DNA of 64,000 bases from Chroogloeocystis siderophila 5.2 s.c.1 (GTDB taxonomy: Bacteria > Cyanobacteriota > Cyanobacteriia > Cyanobacteriales > Chroococcidiopsidaceae): assembly GCF_001904655.1 (NCBI RefSeq), contig NZ_MRCC01000013.1:62001-126000 (forward strand), read 5' to 3'. The notes beneath the pieces were generated by a model, which was given only the letters and a program-made list of their open reading frames with translations, did no database searches and was not told where the DNA came from. Made by a program: the position numbers and the translations under genes. The stretch's first letter is position 1, and every line of letters begins with the position of its first letter. Shown here in pieces: positions 48,220 through 57,183 of the stretch.

Positions 48220-48260
48220 CAGGAGTTGTATAGCATACTTAATGGCAACTCCTGTTTTTT
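48220..48260 (+). terminator. Strong orphan intrinsic terminator
   Basis: CAGGAGTTG (48220-48228) and CAACTCCTG (48246-48254) form a perfect 9-bp stem with a 17-base loop, followed at once by six T (48255-48260). The nearest gene upstream on the plus strand is over 2 kb away, so it ends an unannotated transcript or attenuates a long sulfite-reductase leader. Confidence 0.75.
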
Positions 48261-48392
48261 ACCGTGCTAAGATCGAAGTATTCACCGTAATGCCGACTGG
48301 ATTACTGGGAATTTACTAAATGCATAGATGTGTTATTAATTACTCGCGTCTGTCATAAATCTATATAAAGAGAACACCTGCCGAAAATTGCA

Positions 48393-50378
48393 ATGGTTAA
48401 TTCTTCCATTCCCACACCCGCAACGAAAAAGCCTTCCAAGGTAGAAGGAATCAAAGAACGCAGTAATTTTCTCCGCGAACCTGTAGCGACAGAACTGCTA
48501 CAGGATACAACGCATTTTACCGAAGAAGCGGTACAAATCTTAAAGTTTCATGGGTCATATCAGCAAGATAACCGCGACAATCGGGTCAAGGGACAGGAAA
48601 AAGATTACCAATTCATGCTGCGGACGAAAAACCCTGGGGGATTGGTACCGCCACAACTATATTTAACACTGGACAAGCTTGCAGAAGAATACGGCAATCA
48701 GACGTTACGTGCGACAACGCGACAAGGATTTCAGCTGCATGGGATTTTGAAGAAGAATCTCAAAAATGCGATCGGCGCCATTATTAAAAATCTAGGTTCG
48801 ACGCTAGCAGCTTGCGGAGACGTGAACCGCAATGTTATGGCACCACCCGCACCGTTCAAGAATCGTGCAGATTATCAGTATGCGTGGAAGTATGCGCAGA
48901 ATATCGCAGATTTGCTAACGCCGCAAACAGGCGCATACTACGAAATTTGGTTGGACGGGGAAAAAGCAATTAGTGCTGAGGAAGATCCCGTAGTCAAAGA
49001 AGCGCGGCAGAAAAATGGGACTGGAACAACGTTCCATGAAGGCGAGGAGCCAATTTATGGCACGCACTATATGCCGCGCAAGTTCAAAGTCTGCGTTACA
49101 GTTCCCAAAGATAACTCGGTAGATTTATTTTCCCAAGATCTGACGCTGGTAGTCATGATGAATGACGATGAACTAGTGGGATTTAATGTCTATGCGGGTG
49201 GTGGTTTGGGACGAACGCATAATAAAGAAGAAACGTTTGCTCGTTTAGCCGATCCGATTTGTTATGTAGACAAAGAAGATGTTTACGATATTGTTAAGGC
49301 GATTGTTGCGACACAAAGAGACTACGGCGATCGCACAGATCGACGTCACGCACGTTTGAAGTACTTGATTCACGATTGGGGTGTGGACAAGTTCCGCTCG
49401 ATGGTGGAAAAATACTTTGGGAAGCCGTTACAACCCTTCAAAGCACTACCTGAGTTTCAATACGAAGATTTTCTAGGTTGGCACGAACAAGGAGACGGCA
49501 AGCTCTTTTTAGGAATCTCTGTGCAAAATGGGCGGATTATGGACGATGCCAAAATGCAGCTACGTACTGCTTTACGCGAGATCGTTCAACAGTTCAATTT
49601 ACCGATGCGGCTAACACCGCACCACAACGTTATTTTCTACGAGATTGAACCCGAAAAACGGCAAGCGATTAAAGCGATTCTGAGTCGCTGTCAAGTAGAA
49701 GCCGATCCAAATGCGATTAAGCCTTTGGTGCGCTATGCGATGGCTTGTCCTGCATTACCAACGTGTGGCTTGGCAACAACCGAATCGGAACGCATCATTC
49801 CGAGTGTACTAGATCGCATCGAGGCATTGTTGCAGAAACTCGGTTTAGGCAACGAGCATTTCGTGATTCGGATGACAGGTTGTCCGAATGGATGTGCAAG
49901 ACCATACATGGCAGAATTAGGCTTTGTCGGTACTGGTCCAGAAATGTACCAAATATGGTTGGGTGGTAGCGCGAACCAAACGCGCTTGGCACAAGTCTAC
50001 ATCGAAAAAATGCATCTCAACAACCTAGAGGCAGAATTTGAACCAGTATTTGTTTACTTCAAACAAGCGCGTCAAGGTACAGAAACCTTCGGCGATTTTT
50101 GCGATCGCGTTGGCTTAGCGTCAATTCGAGAATTTGCAGTAAACTATACCCCGCAAGCTGTTGAAGAAACCGCACAACCCGCCGCTGACGAGCAGATTGC
50201 TGTTGTTGAGAGTGTACCAGCAAGCAACGGTAAAATCAGATCGCGTCACCGCATTAGTATCCGCGATGATGTTTACGACAAGCTCAAAATCATTGGTAGC
50301 CGTGAGGGGAAAACTTTAACGGCGATGGTAAATGAAGCACTAGAAACTTACCTCAAAGATCAGTCATCCGAGTTTTAG
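48393..50378 (+). CDS. sir: Ferredoxin-sulfite reductase with C-terminal ribbon-helix-helix-like domain
   Basis: This enzyme reduces sulfite to sulfide in assimilation, using siroheme and 4Fe-4S. Cofactor ligands are CPALPTC (C-x5-C) and CPNGC (C-x3-C); siroheme contacts include [10 protein letters not shown]. The catalytic part fills about residues 25-575. A linker rich in Ala and Glu follows, then about 45 residues ([35 protein letters not shown]) with the strand-helix-helix pattern of CopG/Arc DNA-binding domains. A terminal RHH-like domain is odd for an enzyme, but similar tails may be usual in cyanobacterial Sir. Confidence 0.94.
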   Translation: MVNSSIPTPATKKPSKVEGIKERSNFLREPVATELLQDTTHFTEEAVQILKFHGSYQQDNRDNRVKGQEKDYQFMLRTKNPGGLVPPQLYLTLDKLAEEYGNQTLRATTRQGFQLHGILKKNLKNAIGAIIKNLGSTLAACGDVNRNVMAPPAPFKNRADYQYAWKYAQNIADLLTPQTGAYYEIWLDGEKAISAEEDPVVKEARQKNGTGTTFHEGEEPIYGTHYMPRKFKVCVTVPKDNSVDLFSQDLTLVVMMNDDELVGFNVYAGGGLGRTHNKEETFARLADPICYVDKEDVYDIVKAIVATQRDYGDRTDRRHARLKYLIHDWGVDKFRSMVEKYFGKPLQPFKALPEFQYEDFLGWHEQGDGKLFLGISVQNGRIMDDAKMQLRTALREIVQQFNLPMRLTPHHNVIFYEIEPEKRQAIKAILSRCQVEADPNAIKPLVRYAMACPALPTCGLATTESERIIPSVLDRIEALLQKLGLGNEHFVIRMTGCPNGCARPYMAELGFVGTGPEMYQIWLGGSANQTRLAQVYIEKMHLNNLEAEFEPVFVYFKQARQGTETFGDFCDRVGLASIREFAVNYTPQAVEETAQPAADEQIAVVESVPASNGKIRSRHRISIRDDVYDKLKIIGSREGKTLTAMVNEALETYLKDQSSEF

Positions 50379-50398
50379 GTTAGTTAATCTAAAATTTC

Positions 50399-51106
50399 AT
50401 GGGGCAATTACAACGATTGGCGATCGCACCTACCCAGCTGCACAACGAGCAAATTTTGCTGGCAAACGAACAACAGCATTATCTTCATCGAGTGTTGCGG
50501 TTACGGGAAGGCGATCACTTTATTGCGATGGATGGTACAGGGAATTCGTGGCTAGCCGTCTTATCAGGAAACTATGCGCAAATTCTTGAGTCGATTGTTG
50601 TCGAATCTGAGTTAAAAGTTGCGGTCAATTTAATTTTGGCATTACCTAAAGGAAACGGCTTCGATGAAGTCGTCCGCTGCTGTACGGAAATTGGCGTCAG
50701 TTGTATTATGCCAGTATTGAGCGATCGCACTTTACTTCAACCAAGTCCGCAAAAATTAGAACGCTGGCGACGCATTGCCAAAGAAGCTGCTGAACAGTCT
50801 GAACGCAGTCTTATCCCAACTATATTAGAACCTGTTCCGTTACATCAAGCACTTGCAGCGGCAACTTCAAGGCAGTTGTATTTTTGTGTAGCGCGGCGTA
50901 ACTATCCACATTTAAAAACCTTACTCACAGCGACTTCTACAGAAATTACGATTGCGATTGGTCCTGAAGGCGGATGGACAACGCCAGAAATCGAAGGCGC
51001 GATCGCGGCGGAATTTCAACTTGTTTCGCTAGGTCGTAGAGTCTTGCGTGCAGTGACTGCGCCGATTGTTGCGATGTCGTTAGTCTCAGCAGCCTTTGAT
51101 GGGTAA
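50399..51106 (+). CDS. rsmE: 16S rRNA (uracil1498-N3)-methyltransferase
   Basis: SPOUT-class methyltransferase of 235 aa that methylates U1498 of 16S rRNA. The N-terminal PUA-like part contains HYLHRVLRLREGDHF. The knotted SAM-binding region is seen as IAIGPEGGWTTPEIE and SLGRRVLRAVTAPIVAMSLV. It lies 20 bases after sir and overlaps the first possible start of the next gene, so the three may share a transcript. Confidence 0.93.
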   Translation: MGQLQRLAIAPTQLHNEQILLANEQQHYLHRVLRLREGDHFIAMDGTGNSWLAVLSGNYAQILESIVVESELKVAVNLILALPKGNGFDEVVRCCTEIGVSCIMPVLSDRTLLQPSPQKLERWRRIAKEAAEQSERSLIPTILEPVPLHQALAAATSRQLYFCVARRNYPHLKTLLTATSTEITIAIGPEGGWTTPEIEGAIAAEFQLVSLGRRVLRAVTAPIVAMSLVSAAFDG

Positions 51107-51134
51107 ATTAAGAAGAAAAGCCCATTGTATTTTT

Positions 51135-52211
51135 ATGATAGAGCAAATCGCTGCTGCAATGAAGTGCCAAAACTATCGTCTCGCAGCCCAATTAGTCAAA
51201 CAAGTTCTGCAAAAATCACCCCAAAATGCTTGGGCGCAGCTTTACTTAGGGCAATTACACGAAGTTTCTGGGAAATTTGTGCTAGCAGAAAGCGTTTATC
51301 GTCAACTCTTACAGCGTACAACGAATACTAAAGTACTAACTCAAGCACGTCAAGGTTTGCAGCGCATTGAGGAAAGATTGCAACAACAAAGACAACAGGC
51401 GATCGCCGCTTCGACTGCTGATCCTCAAAATACACAAATCGGTATATTAATTTTAGAACCAATTCCACAAGAAATTAAAACGACAGCTGCCCAAAAATTT
51501 GCGCAAATCATGCAGCTAGATCCTTACACTGCGCGTCTCAAGTTACCAACACGCGGTTGGAAACTTTACAAAAGTGGCAAAATTGGCGAACTGCGTTTTT
51601 TGGGTGAGAATTTACGTGCGGCTGGAATTCCTTGTTTTTGGACAACCCTTGCAGAAATTGAGAAAATTCGGGTTTTTCAAGTCAGCTACTTTCAATCAAC
51701 GACACCTCCGACTGTAGTGTGTCACAATGAGCAAAGTCAACAACGTTCAATAGCGTTTGATTGGTCAGAAGTGAGCCAGCGGGTGACGGCGCAATTACCG
51801 ATTTTTGAGCAAGTCGTTGATCGTGATGTGCGTGGGAAACTACAGCGCAAAACGCAAACGCAAGATTATGCACAATTTTGCGATCTTCATCTTCCCGAAA
51901 GATTTTGTATTCTTCGGTTGTGCGATCGCAGCTATCAATTTCAACAAGGATGTGAGATGACACATCATCTCAACAATCAAACGGTCAGACTCAATTGGAA
52001 TCGCCTCAGCAACTTCTTTCAACAGCAAATACCCCAAGCAAATGTCCAGGATGACTTTGCACCTTTTGCCGATACAGTCCTTGACCAAAGCGAAATGCTG
52101 GGACACCTCAAGTCTCATATCAATTTGTTCCGCAGAACCGAGACACCTTGGGACCCAGCATTTCATTTATATAGTGGACTAGCTTTGATTAAAGCTGTCA
52201 GCAGTTACTAG
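51135..52211 (+). CDS. Tetratricopeptide-repeat protein of unknown function
   Basis: This protein of about 358 aa starts with a TPR-like helical region (CQNYRLAAQLVKQVLQKSPQNAWAQLYLGQLHEVSGKFVLAESVYRQLL, split about residues 10-60). A larger domain of unknown family follows, with the segment AQIMQLDPYTARLKLPTRGWKLYK. The start is uncertain: ATG 51099 would overlap the rsmE stop, while ATG 51135 begins just before the TPR. Probably co-transcribed with rsmE. The role is unknown. Confidence 0.7.
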   Translation: MIEQIAAAMKCQNYRLAAQLVKQVLQKSPQNAWAQLYLGQLHEVSGKFVLAESVYRQLLQRTTNTKVLTQARQGLQRIEERLQQQRQQAIAASTADPQNTQIGILILEPIPQEIKTTAAQKFAQIMQLDPYTARLKLPTRGWKLYKSGKIGELRFLGENLRAAGIPCFWTTLAEIEKIRVFQVSYFQSTTPPTVVCHNEQSQQRSIAFDWSEVSQRVTAQLPIFEQVVDRDVRGKLQRKTQTQDYAQFCDLHLPERFCILRLCDRSYQFQQGCEMTHHLNNQTVRLNWNRLSNFFQQQIPQANVQDDFAPFADTVLDQSEMLGHLKSHINLFRRTETPWDPAFHLYSGLALIKAVSSY

Positions 52212-52228
52212 CTTGGTAATTTAGTATC

Positions 52229-52888
52229 TTATCCAGGAGTTTTGACTTGACGCGCCATATCCAAAAATGAGTTCATATTTGGACCTGGACGACGGCGACC
52301 GTTTGAACTAGCTGCTGGATTAAGATATTTAGGCGCAAACGTTGTTTCGGTTTGCGGTTTATTAATTGTACTGCTCGCCGCTGGCTTAGCAGGTACAGGT
52401 TTGACGCCCTCTGCTGTTTGCTCCAGTTGTACTTTTGGTGCTTGTGTTGCTGTCGCGGGCTCCTCTGTTTTGGTAGATTTAGTGACTGTCGCCGGCTGTT
52501 CAACTTTCTGAGACTTGGCAACTGTTGCAGTTTCTTCTGTCTTTTGAGTCACTTCACTCACTTTAGCCGCAATTGGTTCAGCCGTCTTTTGAGCCACTTC
52601 AGTCACTTTAGCCGCGATCGGTTCAGCGTTCTGAGCTACTTCATTTAATTTAGCTGCAACAGGCTCTAATGCTTGTTTTACTTGCTGTTTACCATTTGTG
52701 GGCTGCATTTCCTCAGCTTCATCAAGTTCCATAAAATAGCCATTGCGTTTTCGCTTCTTTTTAGCAGGATTTGCTGCTGACTTGTCACCTTCTAAACTGG
52801 GCTGGTTTTGTTGAGACTTCTTGCCACCGAAAAGCCCAATAAAAAAAGATAAAATTCCACTGAATATATTTTTGATAAAACCAATCAT
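52229..52888 (-). CDS. Membrane-anchored repeat-rich hypothetical protein
   Basis: The 219-aa protein begins with a hydrophobic helix (MIGFIKNIFSGILSFFIGLFGGKK), then a basic stretch (KKKRKRNGYF). From about residue 70 to 125 runs an imperfect repeat AEPIAAKVTEVAQKT, followed by Thr/Ala/Pro/Glu-rich degenerate units (EEPATATQAPKV). The repeat suggests an amphipathic or coiled helix projecting from the membrane. ATG 52888 has AGGAG upstream and puts the anchor at the N-terminus; a longer frame starts at 52939. No known family. Confidence 0.7.
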   Translation of the reverse strand: MIGFIKNIFSGILSFFIGLFGGKKSQQNQPSLEGDKSAANPAKKKRKRNGYFMELDEAEEMQPTNGKQQVKQALEPVAAKLNEVAQNAEPIAAKVTEVAQKTAEPIAAKVSEVTQKTEETATVAKSQKVEQPATVTKSTKTEEPATATQAPKVQLEQTAEGVKPVPAKPAASSTINKPQTETTFAPKYLNPAASSNGRRRPGPNMNSFLDMARQVKTPG

Positions 52889-53472
52889 GACAACTGCTCC
52901 TAGCGTTGACGCGCTAAACTTAACTGTAACTTTAAACAACTAAGCCAAAATGTTATCTTTTATTTAGCCTTGACTTACCTTATTTCGATGATCAATCCCA
53001 CAAAAAGCGTTAGGACAACTGTGCTATCAGACTCGCTATAGCCAGCACTCTCATCTCTGGGCAGAGCTTCCTAGAATTCCTCTATATATATTTTAGGCAA
53101 CTAAGTATTTCAGGCAACTGAAGCCTAAGATACAAACTGCAATTAATTATGAGATTTTCACGGATATCAAGCAAGATTTTTATACTTTTTTTAACATAAA
53201 TTTACTTATAGCGGCGTACAGTACGAATCCTCAATACTTGATGCACAATTCATAGTTATTCGCAGTTGCTCATTTTGACTAGACAACCTATTAAAAGCAT
53301 CTTGTTCTAACAAAGCATAGTCTTGAATAGCAATATTTGTACTACATTTTCGTTGTATTTAAATTAATCTCAAAAAAATCATATTAAGTTTAAGCAATGA
53401 GTATTATACGTATAACATTAGCCTTGCATAGTTTTGTGCCTAAATTCGGCTTCCTATTACAACAGGTAGTAC

Positions 53473-53550
53473 TTACTCTGCGATCGCAACGCCAACATTC
53501 GCGGCTTTGAGTCTGCCATTGGCTTGATTCAGTTGTCGCTCAAAATTCAT
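53473..53550 (-). pseudogene. Possible N-terminal remnant of a tyrosine integrase
   Basis: A 25-codon frame reads MNFERQLNQANGRLKAANVG then VAIAE and a stop. The pattern (ANxRLxAAxVGVxI) resembles the N-terminus of cyanobacterial tyrosine integrases, which then continue with an RGxRLxLRxTLP segment that is missing here. The location about 190 bases beyond the 3' end of tRNA-Phe is where an integrated element's integrase would sit. The match is short and from memory. Confidence 0.3.
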
Positions 53551-53696
53551 TTGGACTAGCTGATTGTGAAACGAACTAACCACAATAGTTTGAACGGATT
53601 AACTCGTAAAAATCACATGATGACGTAAATGTAAGGCTTTGCAGCCAAACTTAAGGTGTGCTTAATTCTTATTCATTTGAGTAAATATCTAGTTGC

Positions 53697-53730
53697 TAGA
53701 TGAGCGGTAGAGCGTAGAAACGCTCATCTA
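53697..53730 (-). terminator. Hairpin beyond the tRNA-Phe 3' end
   Basis: TAGATGAGCG (53697-53706) and CGCTCATCTA (53721-53730) form a perfect 10-bp stem with a 14-base loop, starting 6 bases after the tRNA 3' end on the minus strand. No T-run follows, so it may be a processing or stability hairpin. Confidence 0.5.
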
Positions 53731-53736
53731 AGCGGA

Positions 53737-53809
<73 letters not shown>

Positions 53810-53874
53810 AGGCGTGTTTTTTGCGCTTAACTAATGTAGCAAATTGATATTGGCTTTGCAAGTAGATTTTTGAA

Positions 53875-54729
53875 TTAAGCAGCTTTGAATTTTAACTTTG
53901 TCCAACCAAAGACAGCGACAAACACTAAAAATTGGATAAGAACGATGCTCGGACCTGAGGCAAAATTCAAAATACCCGACACAAGCATGCCCACAATGCT
54001 GCTACTAGCACCAATTAGCACAGACATTACTAAAAAACGAATAAAGCGATCGCTTGCAAGTTTAGCCGTAGCCGCAGGAATGACAAGAAAAGCATTGACT
54101 AGTAAAACGCCAACTGCTTTAATCGCGATCGCCACCGCAAAAGACAGCAGCACAACAAAGGCATAGCGATAAAATTGCACTGGGATACCCTGTACTTGGG
54201 CAACAGCAGGGTTAAGAGTCAACAAAATTTGTTGTCGTAGTGTCAGTAAAAGAAAAATGCTACTACCAACGAGTACTAGCAGTGTCAAAACCAAGTCAAT
54301 CGCGTTAATTGCCAGAATATCTCCAAATAAAACTGACATTAAGTTACCTCGGTAGCCTTGGATTAAGCTGCTAAGAATGACACCAATTGCCAAAGCACCA
54401 GATAAAACAATACTCAAAATGCTATCGCTTGCTAAGTCGGTTTGGTCGATTAAGTACAGGACAACCAAGCCAAACACTAACGTAAAAGGCAGTAACATCC
54501 AAGTAGGGTTTAGCTGTAGCAACACGCCTAGAGTCACACCAACTAACGCTGCATGACCTACTGCATGACTAAAAAAAGATAGCTGTCGCAAAGTGACAAA
54601 GCTACCAAGTAAACCACCAAGGATTCCCATTAACATCGCACCCGCGATCGCGCGCTGCATAAACGGAAATTGTAGTAAATTCCATAAATCATTACTTGCA
54701 ATAACCGCTAATTGTTCTACGGTGTTCAT
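53875..54729 (-). CDS. Metal ABC transporter permease (ZnuB/MntB type)
   Basis: Membrane permease of 284 aa with about eight helices, belonging to the ABC-3 family for Zn2+, Mn2+ or Fe2+ import. It contains LRQLSFFSHAVGHAALVGVTLG near the N-terminus and AIKAVGVLLVNAFLVIPAATAKL, the family signature. No cognate ATPase or binding-protein gene lies within this window, so partners must be elsewhere. The divergent neighbour encodes a SmtB-type metal sensor, which makes zinc the most likely substrate. Confidence 0.88.
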   Translation of the reverse strand: MNTVEQLAVIASNDLWNLLQFPFMQRAIAGAMLMGILGGLLGSFVTLRQLSFFSHAVGHAALVGVTLGVLLQLNPTWMLLPFTLVFGLVVLYLIDQTDLASDSILSIVLSGALAIGVILSSLIQGYRGNLMSVLFGDILAINAIDLVLTLLVLVGSSIFLLLTLRQQILLTLNPAVAQVQGIPVQFYRYAFVVLLSFAVAIAIKAVGVLLVNAFLVIPAATAKLASDRFIRFLVMSVLIGASSSIVGMLVSGILNFASGPSIVLIQFLVFVAVFGWTKLKFKAA

Positions 54730-54932
54730 CTTGTCAGAAAACGAATTTATTTTGTTTGCGCACTCCTCAAACTAGGATCGCATAGACCGAGCGGTTTCCA
54801 GACAAATCAATGGTAGGAAGTTTCTCCCATACAGATTGCAAAGTTGACAACCCGCCAAAAATAGAGGCTATAAAATAGCGATAGCCAATCTAGCATAGGA
54901 TGATATCAGCTAAAAAAGTTCAGCGAGTAGCT

Positions 54933-54945
54933 CAAGTTATACTTG
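54933..54945. promoter_or_regulatory. Possible operator CAAGT-N3-ACTTG
   Basis: CAAGTTATACTTG is a perfect 5-3-5 inverted repeat 35 bases upstream of the SmtB-type gene's start and in the spacer shared with the permease. It could be the sensor's operator but does not match the classical SmtB 12-2-12 repeat. Confidence 0.3.
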
Positions 54946-54979
54946 GAGTGTCTAGGTAAAATACTTAATAGATTGTCAA

Positions 54980-55390
54980 ATGTCATCAATCAATACTGCC
55001 GATTCAGTATTAACGAATTCTACCCAGGATGAAAGGCTTAAGTGTCATCCACCACATCCTGTTGATGTCGATAGCGTAAACTGTCTGCAACATCGAGTTC
55101 TCAATACTGAAAAAGCGCAGCGCATGGCAGAGTTTTTTAGCTTGCTAGGCGATCCTAACAGGTTGCGAATTTTGTCACTTTTAGCCGCACAAGAACTTTG
55201 CGTATGCGACTTGGCAGCGGCTTTAGACATGAGCGAATCAGCGGTTTCGCATCAATTACGTACGCTTAGAACAATGCGCTTAGTTAGCTACCGCAAGCAA
55301 GGGCGCAATGTTTTTTATAATCTTCAAGATAGCCATGTGCTGAATCTCTATCAATCCGTTACTGAACATCTCGATGAGATAGCAGACTAG
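54980..55390 (+). CDS. SmtB/ArsR-family metal-responsive repressor
   Basis: In this 136-aa winged-helix sensor the alpha3N-type Cys motif ELCVCDLA is present. The recognition helix region is [13 protein letters not shown]. The C-terminal helix has D-x-H...H-x2-E ([17 protein letters not shown]), the alpha5 zinc site. Extra Cys and His at the N-terminus (KCHPPHP) resemble ZiaR/AztR/BxmR-type sensors. Zinc (or Cd/Pb/Cu) is therefore expected to release it from DNA. It is divergent from the ZnuB-like permease. Its stop overlaps the convergent SDR gene by 4 bases. Confidence 0.9.
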   Translation: MSSINTADSVLTNSTQDERLKCHPPHPVDVDSVNCLQHRVLNTEKAQRMAEFFSLLGDPNRLRILSLLAAQELCVCDLAAALDMSESAVSHQLRTLRTMRLVSYRKQGRNVFYNLQDSHVLNLYQSVTEHLDEIAD

Positions 55391-56202
55391 TCTTTTTGCT
55401 GCTTCAACCCTCTACGAAAAACTAACTGCATTAATCCAGGAAATAGCCCGTAAGCAGCTTTGGAAACATTCGCCGAACCGACGAATATTTCTTCACGCTG
55501 ATGTTTCACTGCTTCCCACACAGCTTCGGCAACATCTTCTGGTTTTTCAATGATGGGAGTACTTAGAACTTGGTTAAGCTGGTCAAGGCGTCTTTGTGCG
55601 TCTTTTTGATCTTTACCACGAAGGATTGCACGTTCTAAAAAGTTGCTTTTGATAATGCTTGGATAAATTCCACCTACATGAATTCCTTTTGGCTTGAGTT
55701 CTGAGTGCAACGCTTCTGTTAAACCCGTAACTGCATATTTACTTGTTGTGTATGGCACAAGGTAGGGAATAGGAACTTTACCACCAATCGAACTTATATT
55801 AATGATTGTGCCAGTTCCTTGCGCGAGAAAGTGCGGTAGCAATGCATGAATCGTATGAATATATCCCCACAAGTTGGTATCAAGCGTTTGATGCCAATCT
55901 TCTAATGAGAACTCTTCTACAGGACCAGAAATGTAAATTCCTGCGTTATTAACAAGTACGTTAATTGTACCGTAATGATCTAGGGCTTTACTCACTAGGG
56001 CTTTGACTTGTTCTGGATCGCGGACATCGGTGGGAATTGCGATCGCCTGGCGACCAAGACTTTGAATTTCTGCCGCTACGGCTTGTAATGGTTCTAGTTG
56101 TCTGGCTGCTATGACTAAATCGTAACCTTTGCGAGCAAACAATAGCGCTGTTGCCTTGCCAATACCTTGCGAAGCACCCGTAATTAAAACTGTAGTCGCC
56201 AT
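55387..56202 (-). CDS. Short-chain dehydrogenase/reductase
   Basis: Classical SDR of 271 aa. The cofactor motif TGASQGIG is at residues 7-14, NNAG at about 86-89, the catalytic Ser in INISSIGGK, and YTTSK (YxxxK) at about 149-153. Specificity cannot be told; the general form is like ketoreductase-type SDRs (DltE/YqjQ-like). It overlaps the sensor gene end by 4 bases in convergent orientation. Confidence 0.9.
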   Translation of the reverse strand: MATTVLITGASQGIGKATALLFARKGYDLVIAARQLEPLQAVAAEIQSLGRQAIAIPTDVRDPEQVKALVSKALDHYGTINVLVNNAGIYISGPVEEFSLEDWHQTLDTNLWGYIHTIHALLPHFLAQGTGTIINISSIGGKVPIPYLVPYTTSKYAVTGLTEALHSELKPKGIHVGGIYPSIIKSNFLERAILRGKDQKDAQRRLDQLNQVLSTPIIEKPEDVAEAVWEAVKHQREEIFVGSANVSKAAYGLFPGLMQLVFRRGLKQQKD

Positions 56203-57183
56203 GATTGTGCCATCTTGATGCTGTACTCACAAGATCTATTAGCTGGCTCTGGTTTTCACTGTACCTCTCTCTGTTGGCAGAAATATCTATCTTTCGCTAC
56301 GCCAAAGATAAAGTGTTTTTTAGGAAAACAGAGGGCTAAAAATCATCATAAGTAAACTTAGGACTTCAAACCCTCTTGGTAAAAAGAGAAGTTAGTTTCT
56401 AGAACATAAAAGCTTTCTATCTGCTACCCTCTAGCTTTGTTCAGGAGTTGAAATGACGGCGATCGCCTACTTAATTATCTTCTTTTAAATACTTATAAAA
56501 TCTATAAGAATTAATCATAGGACTACCATACTGTCAGTAATTAACCTGAGTCTCTTACCACATTGATATCTATACACTGGTATAGAAAGGCTTGACAAAT
56601 ACATTGATTTGGTATAAAAAGAAACATTTCTATAGCTTAAACACTAAAAGAGGTTAGCTCTTTTTTATGACTAAAGAAAGACTGCGAGGCTGTGTTTGAT
56701 GCTATGATAAGAAATGTAAAGTTAAGTAAAAAAGGAAGCTTTCAGGATAGATAAGTCGAAGTAGTGTAATTCTTGATTCTAAGGAAAGTAGGCGATAAAG
56801 CTTCTGATTTTTGCTGTAAAACATATTGCTTGTCAGAATAAGTACCTCGTAGTAAAAGCTATGTGTAACACAACTTTTAGCTTAAAATTTAGGCTGTAAA
56901 GTTTTATTCTTTGATATCTTGAGTGATTGGTAATTGACTAAAAAAGTCGGCAAAAAGTATCAAAATGTTCAAAATCTTTGCGATGCTCTTTGTAGTCATA
57001 AGAATTGACAAAATTGAGCACGTACTACTTTCTTGAAATTCAGCAGGCTGCCATCAAAATTTAAAACTAGCGTAGTCAATACAAGAGTTACTAGCAGCAA
57101 ATAAACGGGAGTCTTTTGTCCTGAGTATACTTTGCTGCCTAATAACACGATGGACAAACAAAAAAAGTATTAGTCTTGATAAT
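56203..57183. other. Long AT-rich spacer upstream of crtW
   Basis: 981 bases with no convincing gene. A minimal frame MTAIAYLIIFF (56453-56488) follows AGGAG and may be a broken small membrane protein. A minus-strand stretch near 56945-57020 can be read as NFVNSYDYKEHRKDFEHF, possibly a gene relic, but no family was recognised. The rest carries no visible signal apart from promoters. Confidence 0.4.

Larger units (their letters stand above)
47521..48392. other. Long intergenic region with an orphan terminator
   Basis: 872 bases lie between the leftward epimerase and rightward sulfite reductase. A 60-codon plus frame (47883-48065) covers repeat-like text and is not convincing. The main feature is a strong plus-strand terminator at 48220-48260 with no gene before it, suggesting a small RNA or leader transcript. 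Confidence 0.5.
52940..53736. other. AT-rich intergenic region beside tRNA-Phe
   Basis: 797 bases with no full gene. It contains a possible integrase N-terminal remnant (53473-53550) and a 10-bp hairpin just beyond the tRNA 3' end (53697-53730). The remainder is A+T-rich text with no recognised signal. Confidence 0.5.

Noticed and set aside
54755-54775. CACTCCTCAAAC, similar to the Yfr1 core motif
   Set aside because: The match to the ultraconserved core is not exact and no Yfr1-like stem-loops with a T-run surround it.
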